A stretch of DNA of 40,086 nt from Exophiala sp. HKRS030 (taxonomy: Eukaryota > Ascomycota > Eurotiomycetes > Chaetothyriales > Herpotrichiellaceae), in assembly GCA_023897205.1 (NCBI GenBank), contig JAHWDD010000041.1:3248-43333 (forward strand), read 5' to 3'. Positions within the stretch are counted from its first letter, which is position 1, and each line of letters opens with the position of its first letter. Both the position numbers and the translations under genes were made by a program. The notes below the pieces were generated by a model that saw nothing but the letters and a program-made list of their open reading frames with translations, was not told the origin of the DNA and did no database searches. Shown one piece after another: positions 11,371 through 21,566 of the stretch.

Positions 11371-11507
11371 CGTGTATGCCCACCAGGCATACACGCCAAG
11401 ATGGAGTCTATGGCTTGGCTGCCTAGATAGGCAGACGAAGCCTACAAGTATATAAGTACCTAGAAGCTCATAGGTTAATAGGATACACTTGAAGAATCAC
11501 ATTTACA
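11343..11507. repeat. LTR-like fragment (possible solo LTR) between two LINEs
   Basis: The sequence between the two LINE breakpoints begins TG and ends CA, contains a TATA-like tatataag near 11445 and reads much like a short Copia-type LTR, ending in cacatttaca. A trinucleotide AGT flanks both ends, too short to prove a target-site duplication. It holds a perfect 10-bp inverted repeat at 11371-11395. No internal retrotransposon ORFs are present. Solo LTR is my best reading, and strand is not assigned. A filler or rearrangement junction is the alternative. Confidence 0.45.
11371..11395. repeat. Perfect 10-bp inverted repeat, 5-nt loop
   Basis: CGTGTATGCC at 11371-11380 pairs with GGCATACACG at 11386-11395 around the loop CACCA. 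The hairpin lies inside the LTR-like fragment, upstream of its TATA-like box. It could be a protein-binding palindrome or an RNA stem in an LTR transcript. Confidence 0.7.
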
Positions 11508-13494
11508 AGTCCTTGCGCCAGGCCTGCATAGGGCAGCGGAGCGACCTCTGTCTCGAATCCATCGAACTGGATGCTCGCCATTCGGTCTCGCATAAAACTT
11601 TGTATCCACTTCCTCGCTGGTGTCGGAATTCCGCGTTCCAAGAGGCGCGCATCCAGCGTAGAGTCATGTACCCCATTGAATGCGCCTTTCAGGTCAAACG
11701 CAACCAGCGTGACAACCTTAGACCTAAGCCATGCTTGATCGATTGAATTGGCCAGGACCAGTAAGTCCTGTTCCGTCGTCCGACCTGGCCGGCCCCCAAA
11801 CTGTGTGTCCGGGAGCAAACGATATGCCTCCGCGTAAAAGGACAGCCGGCGTGCGATTACTGCTTGAAGCAGCTTGCCCAGCGTGTTGAGGAGCGAGATG
11901 GGTCGGTATGCATTGGGGGTGGTGTAGTCGGGTTTTCCCGGTTTTCTCAGAACCACAATCTTGGCTGTCTTCCATTGTTGAGGGTAGTGTCCCAGGTGGA
12001 CCGACGCTGTGAAGATTCGGGCCACGACCTCGGCGACATATGGCCACAGGTGCCACCATACCAACATGGGCAGTCCGTCTGCACCGGGTGCCGTCCGCTT
12101 CTTGGCCAGTTTGAGCGCCTTAGTAATCTCCATTTCCGTAAGGGGCTCCCATGAAATTTCTCTCGGCGGGACGATGATCTCGGGTGGGGGCTGCTCAGTC
12201 GAAGGAAAGAAGGTCTCCATGAGTAGCTGCGCTTTTTTAGGGTTGTCCGCGACCTCATTATCTCCATGTTGAGAGGTGGGATATTCGCATAATCGTCCCG
12301 TCGCTGCAGGTATGGTGTAGCCCGCCACACCGTCCGGGAATTGGCTTGGTCCAGGAAGTCTTTCCAGTGCGCCGCCTTGACCTTTTCGATCGTGCGAGTC
12401 CACGCCCGCCGTTTGATTCGCATCTCGCAAAACACTGCCTGTGTCCTTGGATGGTGAGGGCCATCCGTCGCACATCCTTTCTGCCATTGTCTTCGAAGTC
12501 TGTTGACCCCTTTTTGCTGCGCCTTGAGCTCGGGCGTGAACCACCGTTTCGAATATGGACTTGGCCTGACAACTGGAGTGAACTGGTCAACTGCTGCTGT
12601 AGCGGTGGCGACAAGGTTCTTCGCTATCCTCTCAAGTTGGTCTTTGGTCTCAATTCGCTGTGTGTCCATCATTTCTCTTTGAACCTTAACCCCAATTGTG
12701 GCCCATTCAGCCCTTTCGTAGGCTTTACGGGGAGGCCGCTCCGGGCGTTGTTGAGGCCGCATGTCCCATTCTGAGTAAGTTCCACGGTGGTCGGAGCCGA
12801 AATTGTCTTTGTATAGTCCACTTTTGACCAGGAGGGTGGGCGTATCCGTCAGCGTTAGGTCGAGGGTTGACTTTTGCCCGGGCCGATTTAGTGCCCAGAA
12901 TGTCGGGGTACCGCTAGGCAGGGTCCAAGTGAGGCTTCGCTCGTGGATGAAATTGATCAGTTCTTCTGCATGCACCATTACTCGTTCGTATACATGGTTA
13001 CTGCTCCATGCTGGGTGGTGGCGGTTAAAATCGCCCGATATAATCAGCGTCGTTACTCTACACGGCCGACGGGTATGTTCTTGTATCGTCGTGTTGATCT
13101 TGTCAAGTGTGGGTTGCATGTTTCGTGCGTCTCGGACATGGTGGAGATTGACCGGTTCGACATACACCGAGAAGACGAGCAGTTGCCTCTCTCCACGCCA
13201 GATTTTAATCGCGGTGATGTCGGGGTCGTTGCATCGGATTTGTCGGTGTGATGAGGTTGAGATGCGCTTATTGACGTAGATGAGACTGCGAATACGTGTG
13301 TTATCGTCGTGAGGGATAGGTTGGTATCGGTACCAGAGGCGGTGGTTGACAAGTGTGCGGTAGGCTGACATAGGGGGTTCCTGTATTAAGAGAATATCGA
13401 GGTCTTGTGTTGCGGGATCATTGATCAGTGCTTCCATCCCCGCACGCGATTTCATAATGTTCAGCTGCAGTATGCGAAGATTGGTCTCACTCAT
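11468..13494 (-). pseudogene. LINE ORF2, EN and RT, frameshifted and truncated
   Basis: Starts at the ATG 13494-13492 inside an ATGA overlap with ORF1. The endonuclease domain is complete by eye: QLNIMKS, LIQEPP, GDFNRHHPAW and GSDH. At about 12255-12280 the frame shifts by one base. Before it the frame reads YANIPPLNME; after it the other frame continues ADNPKKAQLLMETFFP. The RT then shows APGADGLP, YRPISLLNTLGKLLQ and motif A FDLKGAFNGV, and ends with GLAQG followed by non-LINE codons. YADD is missing. Nothing functional can come from this ORF. Confidence 0.87.
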
Positions 13495-14786
13495 TGTCGA
13501 GAGTCTCGGTTGGTCGTTCCCTCACATTCTCTCGCTCCGGTAGGGTGAGCGCCGGAGCATTCGAGACACCTCGCCTCGCGTCCTGGCGGGCAATCACGGT
13601 GGTCATGCCCGTCACCGCAATGGCGACACCGCTTTGCCTCTTTACAAGACCATGCCAGGTGACCAAATCTGAGACATCGATGGCACCTCTTCCTCTTCAT
13701 TTGGTACTTCTCCACGCTTTCGATGTATCGTTGTTTGTGCAGGATCCCGTTACTGACGGTCCATTCTGCCGCGTCGGGCGTATCAAACCATAAGCCGAGT
13801 GACGCAGAGACTCCCAGTGGCTTATCACTCTGCTTCAGCCACGCGATGTCACTGATAGTAGTGTTCCTCGCTTGCATTTCGTTCTCCTCCATAATTCTGT
13901 GAATGACCTCCTGTTTGTTCTCCGGTAGCGAAATACCTTCCGTGGGAAAACGGTGGACCACGACGCCAAATCGTGGCTTGGCCAGTTTTGTGTCATTGCC
14001 GAGTTTCTCTAGCCATCCCGTGTTGGTTTCGGCCGTGGTCCAGGAGTGCTCATCTCTGAAGCGAATCACATATCCTGTTTTAGTTGTTCCGACTCCTGCA
14101 ATCTTGACCTCCTTCGTTGAGTCGGTATTGCTGAGTGCGTCGCGAATGTAGGAATTGGCTGCCTCGATGGGGAGGTATCTCGTGAAGGTCGGGTTCCCCG
14201 GGTCGGCGTTCGGTGGCGGGGGTTGGGTACTTATACGGAGACAGTTTCGTTCCTTGAGCGGTTGCTCATTGCTTTCAGTAGTTGAGGCATTAATCGTCGT
14301 CTGGCCTGCCCCACTGCCTGCCGCCACCGAAGCCCATGAGCGTGTAGCGGGAAGCGAAGCAGAGTACGCACTCAACTGCCCGCGGAGGGTTCGTATCTCC
14401 TCTTGGAGTTCGGTATTTTGTGTCCAGAGTCCCTGTTGCTCTTCTCTGATCGCCACCAATTCGGTCTGAGTGTTCTCGATGATAGTTCCTTGATGTTCAA
14501 TCGTTTCCTTCAGGTCGCCAACCAATTTGACCAGTGTCTGCAGGGTCGTTTCTCTTTCTTCTTCATCTTCCTCATCTTCATTGCTTTCGATGTCACGAAA
14601 GGATAACTGGGTGTCAGGGGCGAGGCGGGTCGATCGGCGGGTCGCAGTGCGGGTGCCCGTTGTCTTCAATTTCTCTCGCACCTTCGCGCTTGGGATGATC
14701 TTGCGTCTCCCTCTCGGGGCGAGTTGGAGCTGCGCTGGGGCCGAGGTGTTGGACGCACGTCCTGGAGTTATGGTGATGGTTGACAT
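11508..14786 (-). mobile_element. Second Tad1-like LINE family, 3'-truncated in RT
   Basis: A two-ORF LINE on the minus strand whose ORF1 (431 aa) and ORF2 differ clearly from those of the element at 7082, so it is another family of the same broad clade. RT homology ends just after GLAQG at about 11510, the same motif at which the opposite element ends. ORF2 carries one frameshift. The 5' boundary is not visible; some of 14787-15130 probably belongs to its leader. Confidence 0.87.
13491..14786 (-). CDS. LINE ORF1, coiled-coil and zinc-knuckle protein
   Basis: 431 residues. A basic N-terminal part (RGRRKIIPSAKVREKLK) precedes an acidic patch EDEEDEEERE. Then comes a heptad-rich segment around residues 85-140 that should form a coiled coil, as trimerising LINE ORF1 proteins do. 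The C-terminus (about residues 367-421) has three cysteine/histidine knuckles: CHRCLRFGHLAWSC, CRHCGDGHDHRDC and CLECSGAHPTGAREC. The stop TGA overlaps the ORF2 start as ATGA. The frame is intact even though ORF2 is broken. Confidence 0.85.
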   Translation of the reverse strand: MSTITITPGRASNTSAPAQLQLAPRGRRKIIPSAKVREKLKTTGTRTATRRSTRLAPDTQLSFRDIESNEDEEDEEERETTLQTLVKLVGDLKETIEHQGTIIENTQTELVAIREEQQGLWTQNTELQEEIRTLRGQLSAYSASLPATRSWASVAAGSGAGQTTINASTTESNEQPLKERNCLRISTQPPPPNADPGNPTFTRYLPIEAANSYIRDALSNTDSTKEVKIAGVGTTKTGYVIRFRDEHSWTTAETNTGWLEKLGNDTKLAKPRFGVVVHRFPTEGISLPENKQEVIHRIMEENEMQARNTTISDIAWLKQSDKPLGVSASLGLWFDTPDAAEWTVSNGILHKQRYIESVEKYQMKRKRCHRCLRFGHLAWSCKEAKRCRHCGDGHDHRDCPPGREARCLECSGAHPTGARECEGTTNRDSRQ

Positions 14787-15347
14787 TGTCGTCGGGCCCT
14801 CCCGACGCTAACGCGCGTCCCGCGTCGGGTCCTGCAGGGACTTCTTGGGACGCGTCGCGTGTCCGCCTCTTGCCCTCGGGTTTTACAGTTGTTATGCGTG
14901 TACCTTTTGATACCACGTTGTACAGTAATCGTGAGATACAGTAATGTGCGGAACTCTCACGATGTACAGTAATCGATGCCACTGAGTCGTTCCCGAAACT
15001 GCCCTCCCCCTTGCAGACATATTGCAACTTTCCGCACAGAAAGCTAGAGAGAAAAGTGGATTGAGCCTTACAATATATGTAATAGTGCTCTCTAAAATAT
15101 CCTCCAATTATCAATATATCTCCGTACCTTGGCATTATCAGATATCGTATGACTTATTTTAAGAACTTCCGATTAAAACACGCATTGACACAGGCTTACG
15201 CCTCGATGACCATCAGCCACCCCTCCACCCTCCAAAAATGCCTGCGCCACATCTGAGCGATCACCCATCAAATTCGTCTAGATGACGTTTCAACGCAGAG
15301 TCTGATCTGATCTCGCTGACCATCAAGTTGAACCTGTGATATACACG
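14787..15347. other. LINE leader and BTB gene upstream region
   Basis: The part next to 14786 is probably the leader of the minus-strand LINE; the part next to 15348 should hold the promoter of the BTB gene. Three copies of ACAGTAAT lie at 14922, 14938 and 14966. A 9-bp inverted repeat, ATCGTGAGA at 14928-14936 and TCTCACGAT at 14955-14963, overlaps them. No coding feature is supported. Confidence 0.4.
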
Positions 15348-16411
15348 ATGAGCCCGGACCTCAAATTATTAATTGGTGGAGATGGCATCCAGGTTGAGAT
15401 CATGGTCTTTCATCAAGTCATGATAAAGGCCAGCCCAGTATTTGCGGCAATGCTGAAACCAGATCAGTTCAGGGAAGGCGCACGCTTGACTCAAGACAAG
15501 CAGCTTGAATTGCCTCTTCCTGATGACAATGTGGAGGCGATGACGGCTCTTTGCAATATTCTTACCCTGCAGCCATGGAAGGTTCCAACGAGAACCGTTA
15601 CACCAGATCTGCTTGAGAATATAGCCACCATTGTTGACAAGTATGATTTCACCAGAGCTATTCAACCGTGGCCGGAGATTTGGTTTCAGCAAGAGCACAT
15701 CCAGACCGAATTAAATAGAGTGGAAGGTCTTCCCATGGATATTCTGCCGAGATGGATACACATATGCTATCACTTAGGTTACTCACGTCACTTCAAGATA
15801 CTCACGTCGGCGTTGACTACCGGGTTGGGCATCGATAATTTTAACCAGAGCTCAGTTGCCGACAATTTCGCAATGCTTCCTCAGGTTATTGAAGGTGAGT
15901 CGCATCGCATCTCATCAAATCTAGGAATGGTTAGCTAGAGATTGTTTTTAATTCAGAGGAAATTCACACCATACAACAACGATGTGCCGACAGATTTCGA
16001 CGGCTCAGTCTAGACCTAATTGACAGGCTAGAACAAGGGCAATCCTGCAAGGCCATGGAATCGTCAAACTACAATGAGCGCGAAGCTTTTGATTGCTCGT
16101 CCGTTCTCCTCGGAAATGCCATCCTCGCTCTAAGAGAGACATTCGGACCTGGCTGGAGGCTCGAGGAAGCGTGGACAGGTAGTCTCACTGAACTATATCA
16201 GCAGATGGAGAAGATAGCCAGGAAATTAACTGGCCCATCACGGATTTGTGACTTCTCAGGCTACGGAAGGACGCAAGATCACTGCAGCTGTATAAAGACA
16301 ACCGACTTGCTGAGTCCAATGAAGCCAATATATGAGCGTGCAGCGACAGGACTACGACTAGAGGAATTGGGCAAAGCTTTCTATCGTGAGATAGTTGAAG
16401 TTAATAGTTGA
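15348..16411 (+). CDS. BTB/POZ domain protein (fungal)
   Basis: Two exons, 15348-15894 and 15957-16411, joined over a 62-bp intron (GTGAGT..TTCAG), give 333 residues. The N-terminus resembles fungal BTB domains: DLKLLIGGDGIQVEI is the first strand region, then FHQVMIKASPVFAAML and a helical stretch with LPDDNVEAMTALCNILTLQP (about residues 5-95). Such proteins often act as adaptors or remain uncharacterised; BTB domains mediate protein contacts, for example in cullin-3 ligases. The ATG at 15348 is chosen; the upstream GTG in the same frame is not a plausible start. The second exon (LEQGQSCKAMESSN and onward) matches no domain I know. No disabling change is visible. Confidence 0.72.
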
Positions 16412-17258
16412 AGTTTAACAAGGCGAATAATATTCAGCCCTCGGGAGCCATCACTTCGATATGTCGCGATTTTCATAATGCAGTTTTATTTGTTTCATAA
16501 TGCAGTTTTATTTGTCTCATAATTCAAGCAGGGGTAGGTGTTGTATTGATCGTTTTAACACTCAGAACGACACTTGGTCGTCTTCGGGTAGAAATCAGCC
16601 CTATATGAGCTTAGTCATTTCTACCTGACCGACTAAGTATCTCTGTCATCGTAGAGACTCCATCAAACGCCGGTGTGGTGATGTGTCACGTCAGCGGGAA
16701 AGGAGATACACCAGTCTACTGAGGGAATGGTAGATCTATGAACAGGAGACAGTTGAAAAGGCTTTGACGGGTATCAGAGATATATTTCGAGAGTGGCAGC
16801 GCCAAGAGAAAATGTATGCCCTGCTGGGCCCACGGAAGGACATAAGACTACTTGTGCTTTGTCTGCTCTCTCCATCGCTTTCAAGATCTCTTTTCTTTCC
16901 TCAATATCATCTTGTGTAATCTTTAGGCCGCACGATGCTTGGAAGTTGGAACGAAGACATAGATTTTGACAGAGCAGACAAACCACCGACACGTGTCTCG
17001 ATCGCGCCAGGAGTCTTTAGGTATGCTGATTTAAGCGAGTCAGCGAGTCACGCGGTTCTTACATGATTCGTCTTGCCCAATTACTGATCGCCACATTTAC
17101 CGGGGTAGTCTACCAGGCAATGCCGACCATCATATCATCTGGTATCTGCCTCTTTCAGCACGTTGAAAAAGCTGGACACGACTCAGTACCGGACAGTGGG
17201 AAATGCCTCGCAGAAAGTTCTTCTATGCCATCGCAGAATGTCAATTTTTGTCGGAGCC
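16412..17258. other. Intergenic, tandem repeat, no gene recognised
   Basis: Contains the tandem repeat at 16471 and only short frames. The minus-strand frame at 16774-16992 (72 codons) has no recognisable domain. Confidence 0.35.
16471..16523. repeat. 22-bp tandem repeat, two copies plus a partial third
   Basis: Two identical 22-bp units, each TTTCATAATGCAGTTTTATTTG, at 16471-16492 and 16493-16514, followed by a partial imperfect copy (TCTCATAAT). It lies just downstream of the BTB gene, so it may fall in its 3' untranslated region. Confidence 0.85.
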
Positions 17259-17543
17259 AATTATATTTATTCACTGGCCGTAAACGGCTATACAATCATG
17301 TCTCTAAAGCCATCTAACCTGACACAGGGAAAGGGCACAAGCGTGGGTGACTAAATGTCCCGGCGCGAAGTTCAAAGGATTCCAAACTTTGGAAGAAGCC
17401 AAACTCTACCTAGAACAACTCGGCTTCCATGACTATTAGATGGATATCGAGCATGATTTAAGCCATCAGAGGCTCAGTCCGACTTCCCCGCACTACTATG
17501 CTGTGTCAAAAGGCCGTGAAACAGGCGTATTCACTTCCTACAG
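17259..17543 (+). pseudogene. Remnant of RNase H1 N-terminal (viroplasmin-type) domains
   Basis: Three pieces in the plus strand resemble the Cauli_VI / RNase H1 N-terminal fold that binds RNA:DNA hybrids. 17259 onward reads NYIYSLAVNGYT; 17332-17439 reads AQAWVTKCPGAKFKGFQTL and then EEAKLYLEQLG before a stop; 17491-17543 reads HYYAVSKGRETGVFTSY, directly before a GTGAGA donor. The order (second half of one domain, then first half of another) suggests an ancestral gene with two tandem copies and introns inside the domains. No open frame joins the pieces, and the second half of the second copy is not found. Assignment rests on motif resemblance only. Confidence 0.5.
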
Positions 17544-17847
17544 GTGAGATTGTACGTTAAAAGCCTTGCAAATCTGCAGAATTAATTTTGGGATTTTCGA
17601 AGAGACGGCGCACAGCCTCAAGTACATAAATCCTCCGGCGCATGCCACAAGGCATATGGAACTGAGGAAGCGTGCGCAAAAGCTACGAGACTGTCTCAGT
17701 AATGAGTGGGAGTCTCGTGAAAAGCAGGAAGAGATTTGGAATCTGATGAAGGTCCTGCATCACTAAGTTCAAAGGACCTGATACTGTCCCTGGAGCTTTG
17801 GTTGCCTCATCTTTGAATTGTTGACAAGGGTGTCGTTATTTTCAGTT

Positions 17848-18179
17848 ATGGTGCTCTTTGAAGACGACTGAAAGACGACTGATGACGAACATCTCCTCCA
17901 GATGAACGACATTCTAGAGCCTCTTCCAGATATCTGGTTCGAAGAAACTTGGCCGCGAGCTAAAATCTATTTCGGCCCTGGACGGCAAAGGCTAGGCCCA
18001 TGTTCCGACGACCAAGAGGGAACCCATATCGACCCTTTAGAGGTGCGATTGAAGGAGCATAAGCCGAATGATATCGATGATATGGAAGCAGACATCATTA
18101 CGTCCCTCATTCGACGTATTCTGAAGTATGATCCACGCCTGCGGAGGAACTTTTAAAGCGCCCTTGGTTTCAAGATTGA
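17848..18179 (+). pseudogene. Protein kinase C-terminus remnant (SRPK-like)
   Basis: The frame from 17848 reads MVLFEDD, an in-frame TGA, then KTTDDEHLLQMNDILEPLPD, WFEETWPRAKIYFGPG and DMEADIITSLIRRILKYDP. This is the end of the large lobe of SR-protein-kinase-like fungal kinases. A frameshift after KYDPRLR then gives the usual end, PAEELLKRPWFQD and a stop, in another frame. The catalytic HRD and DFG motifs are not found upstream. A small duplication (AAGACGACTGA twice) sits at the in-frame stop. It is a dead C-terminal fragment. Confidence 0.65.
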
Positions 18180-19428
18180 CACTGTCGTCTTCCGAGTCCG
18201 GATTCACCTCATGCCTCTATGAAACACAGGGACAGACTGTTGCAGTGTACTGAAGGTCATGGAAGCACCTATCGCCGATACACAGCGCTCGGTAGCTGCG
18301 AAAGCTTCCGCATAGTGTTTTCGTACGGCGCAATCGCTTACACATACAAAAGCTATCGTCGTCGCAAACAGGCTTACCTGTGGTCTCCCCATGTCCTCAG
18401 TTCTATCTTCTTCGCACGGGAATAATCTCATTGTGTCAAGACCGATATGGAGATCCTCGTACAAATTAGCACAACATACCTTTTGACATTCTATCTCCGG
18501 GTCGAGCAAAAGCCATAAGGGCACGGTGTTCGCGACTTAATCAAGATCGCCCAAGTGGGCAAGTTTTCGATTGACAATACCCGCGATGATGAGGACTCAG
18601 TAGATGAACAATGACCTATGAAGCTATCCTATACACATGTACACTCCATAATGACCTCTCTCTTGCTGCCGTACCTAGGCTTGCCATGCTGCCGACCATA
18701 CTCATCTTATAGGCCGCTGCTCTGTGATCCTCTGTGAGGTTGGGAGGCGGTTTTTCCAATTGATGGTTACATGACAGAAAACTGCGTCTGCCTGGTCTAG
18801 ATCACGAATAGGTGAAGATGTCCTGGAGCGGCAGCGAGGAACTTGGTCCGAACGTTCTAGGAAGGGGTCTTGGCCCTCTGAAAAGACCCACCCTATGGTA
18901 TGTTTATAGTATTGACCATGTCGTTCTCCCGTCTACAGCACAAACGATCAACCCAAGTACCTTCACATCTGACTCAACAGATTCATACCGAAAAATCCTC
19001 TTGTTCTCCAAACTCCGCAGCATTGCACAATCTGGAGTCGAGATGTACGACTGGTCACGGAAAAACCTGTCAGCTCAGTATCACTGTTACGCTGAAGAAT
19101 GTTAGTTTCGAAACCGACCGTTGAAGAGGCCTTGACCAGAACGGCCTCAGGGTTGAGAGTACTCGACCTCGACGAGTGACAATTGCAGGAATGTCGTGTA
19201 AGAGGTATGTTGTAGTGACTACTCCCAGCTATATAAGTTTGACTCTGGAATACCACCATCATCTGCTGAACGATCGGTTGCTTGAACCAGTCTGTTGGCG
19301 ATTGCGGCGGTGCTAACTCTCTAGGGCACAGTTCCGATTGCTATGCTATCTATACACGGTTGCAACTCCCCCAGGACGAATCTTTCCTGGGTAAACCTTT
19401 GGATCGGCTATTCACATGGGTCTACCGC
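18180..19428. other. Intergenic, nothing recognised
   Basis: Only short frames (up to about 105 codons) without domains. The right end is the 3' flank of the aldehyde dehydrogenase gene. No terminator-like signal is distinctive enough to call. Confidence 0.35.
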
Positions 19429-20969
19429 TCAATAGGTCATGTTGATCATGATGGTCTTTGGCTCGGTAAACGCCTGCAACGCCGCCCGTCCACACTCGCG
19501 CCCCAGGCCACTCTGCTTGCTGCCTCCAAACGGCGCGTTGAGGAACGTCAAGCTCACACAGTTGACGCCGACCATGCCCGAGTCGAAAACACTGGCAACC
19601 CGGAGAGCTTTGTTGATGTCTTGGGTGAAGACGCCCGCCATGAGACCATATTCGACGTCGTTCGCCTTCTGGAGGACCTCTTCTTCGGTCTTGAACGAGT
19701 TGAGCACCGACACTGGGCCGAAAATCTCTTGCGTGTAGATTTCGGCATCGCGAGCCACGTTTGTGAAGACGGTCGGTTCGACGAAGAAACCTTTGCCCTC
19801 CTTCTTCTGGCCACCGACCAAGAGCTGACCTTGGTGAGCACCGCGCTCGATGAATCCATTCACACGATCAAATTGGATCTTGTCGACAACAGGACCCATG
19901 ACCGTTCCGTCCAAATCTGGATTCCCCATCGTCTTCGATCTGTCCTGTAGTGCTTCCTTGTACTTTTGTGCGAACTTGTCGAAGATCCCTTCCTGGACAT
20001 ATACTCGCGTCGCGGCAAAGCAAACCTACAGTCAGGGGTTAGCGAAGATTGGGTGCCATCAGGGGACGATAATCACACCTGTCCAGTGTTTGCGGCGAGC
20101 GCATTGACACACCACGTAACTGCATTGTCAAGATCGCAATCATCGAAAACGACTGCTGGGGACTTTCCGCCCAGCTCCAGGGTCACTCTCTTCAGGTTTG
20201 AGTTGGCCGCCATGGCTTGGATCTTCTTGCCCGTGGGTATCGAGCCCGTAAAGCTCACTTTGCGAATGCGCATGTGGCTGGCGATGAGGGCTCCAGTACT
20301 GCCATCCCCGGAAAGGACCTGAAAGACACCTGGGGGAAAACCAGCTTGTTCAATCAATGGACCGAGAGCCAGTGCTGCAAACGGCGTCTTTTCTGAAGGC
20401 TTGAGAATGAAACAGTTGCCCGTTGCGAGGGCCGGAGCAGCCTTGAGACCGACCGTGCCGAGAGGGCCATTCCAAGGGACGATGCCAGCCGTGACACCGA
20501 TTGGCTCATTTCGAGTGATTTGCATGAAGCCGTTCTCTTGGGGAAAAGCCTCTCCCGCGAACTTGTCGATCCAGCCGGCGTTGTACCTGAATGCTTCGGC
20601 CGCCAGACCAATTTCAAACTTCCCAAACGAGCCAAACGGGGCGCCCAGCGTGATACGCGTCAACTCGGCCAGTGGCTTCATATGCAGCTCCAGGAGGTAG
20701 GCAAATCTATTCAGAATGTTGCGTCGTTCGGTGGCCGTCACTTTCTTCCAGGCTGGGAAGGCTGCCTCGGCGGCGGCGACGGCAGCGTCGACATCACGTT
20801 CGTCGGCGAGGGAGACTTGATCCGATACCAACGTTCCATCTTTGGGGTTGTAGACTGACAAAGTCTTCCCACTCCTGGAACTCTTGTATTCATTGTTGAT
20901 GTAGAGTTGTGTGGGCAGCTTCCCAACGGAGTAGGGGAGCGATGTGCTGTGGGAGGTGTGGACGCCCAT
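19429..20969 (-). CDS. NAD(P)-dependent aldehyde dehydrogenase
   Basis: Exons 20969-20079 and 20025-19429, with a 53-bp intron (GTGTGA..TGTAG), give 495 residues, the usual length. It should oxidise an aldehyde to a carboxylic acid. Seen: PWNGPLGTVGLKAAPALATGN (substrate and cofactor region), FTGSIPTGKKI (Rossmann turn), ELGGKSP with general base Glu265, GQVC with catalytic Cys299, EIFGPV and FGGSKQSGLGRE. The 34-residue Glu-to-Cys spacing is normal. The catalytic cysteine is the second codon of exon 2. The ATG at 20969 starts a credible N-terminus. The gene is divergent from the MFS gene across 597 bp carrying two CCGCGG palindromes. Substrate specificity cannot be read; vanillin, betaine or aliphatic aldehydes all remain possible. 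Confidence 0.93.
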
Positions 20970-21179
20970 CTTGCTCAGTGCTCACTCGTTGTCTTGAGCT
21001 GCGAACTGCGATTCCACCGCCTTATCAGGTATCAAGTATCAAGGTACTTGTTTGCGAGGGACCAAGCAACGAGTAAAGTACTAGTCAGGTAGACAACGGC
21101 CTGATCTTCGGCCCGGGATCGGTAGGTCTTATCTTATCAGGACGATTAGGACAGATCCGAGTTCCAGGTTAATGGCCTG

Positions 21180-21192
21180 TTCCGCGGCTATG
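21180..21192 (+). promoter_or_regulatory. CCGCGG palindrome, TTCCGCGGCTATG
   Basis: The core CCGCGG is an everted pair of CGG triplets with no spacer, the kind of half-site Zn2Cys6 dimers recognise. Its flanks match the sites at 26566 and 28416 (minus strand). It lies about 210 bp before the ALDH ATG and 385 bp before the MFS ATG. Confidence 0.5.
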
Positions 21193-21217
21193 AGCCCAGG
21201 CCCCTGACAATGGACAT

Positions 21218-21230
21218 GGCCGCGGCTATT
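21218..21230 (+). promoter_or_regulatory. CCGCGG palindrome, GGCCGCGGCTATT
   Basis: Second copy of the motif in the same promoter, sharing CCGCGGCTAT with the first copy 38 bp away. Two near-identical 10-mers so close together argue against chance. Confidence 0.5.
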
Positions 21231-21566
21231 GGACGGTCCGGTACTCAGTCCGGCCTTGTAGCCCCAGCTTATTCCTCTGTCTAGTCCCCCACATCTCTGT
21301 GACCGCCCGCATCTGCGGGGTGCATTGGGCAGGTATTGGGCCTGGGGAGATTCCCAGCACCCCCTAGTCTGCCGCCGTGGATCTTAGTATCGTCGTTGCA
21401 AGCGGGAGAGGTTTTCGTTAAGCGAGGCTGTGCCACTCGCCTCCTTCGTCGTATCTATGGGGATAAAAGCCCGGCTTTCCCTGCTCACGCATACCTGTAG
21501 GCTGACAATCTCGCCTTCGACAGTACATAGAGCTTGAACTCGATTTGTCTGCTTGACATTGGCACC

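Larger units (their letters stand above)
20970..21566. promoter_or_regulatory. Divergent promoter region of ALDH and MFS genes
   Basis: 597 bp between two start codons. It contains two CCGCGG palindromes, three GATAAG-type sites on the minus strand (CTTATC at 21021, 21128 and 21133) and a TATA-like GATAAAAG at 21462-21469 about 100 bp before the MFS ATG. The arrangement suggests joint control of both genes. It is inferred from sequence only. Confidence 0.5.

Noticed and set aside
14614..15135. Minus-strand frame of 173 codons upstream of LINE ORF1
   Set aside because: It overlaps ORF1 in another frame and has no domain; ORF1 with its coiled coil and knuckles is the real gene.
17566..17766. 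Frame of 66 codons as an exon of the kinase or RNase H1-type gene
   Set aside because: Its sequence (rich in K, R and E) matches neither family and no clean splice joins it to either remnant.
19282..19950. Plus-strand frame of 222 codons
   Set aside because: Antisense to exon 2 of the ALDH gene; the ALDH motifs are unambiguous.
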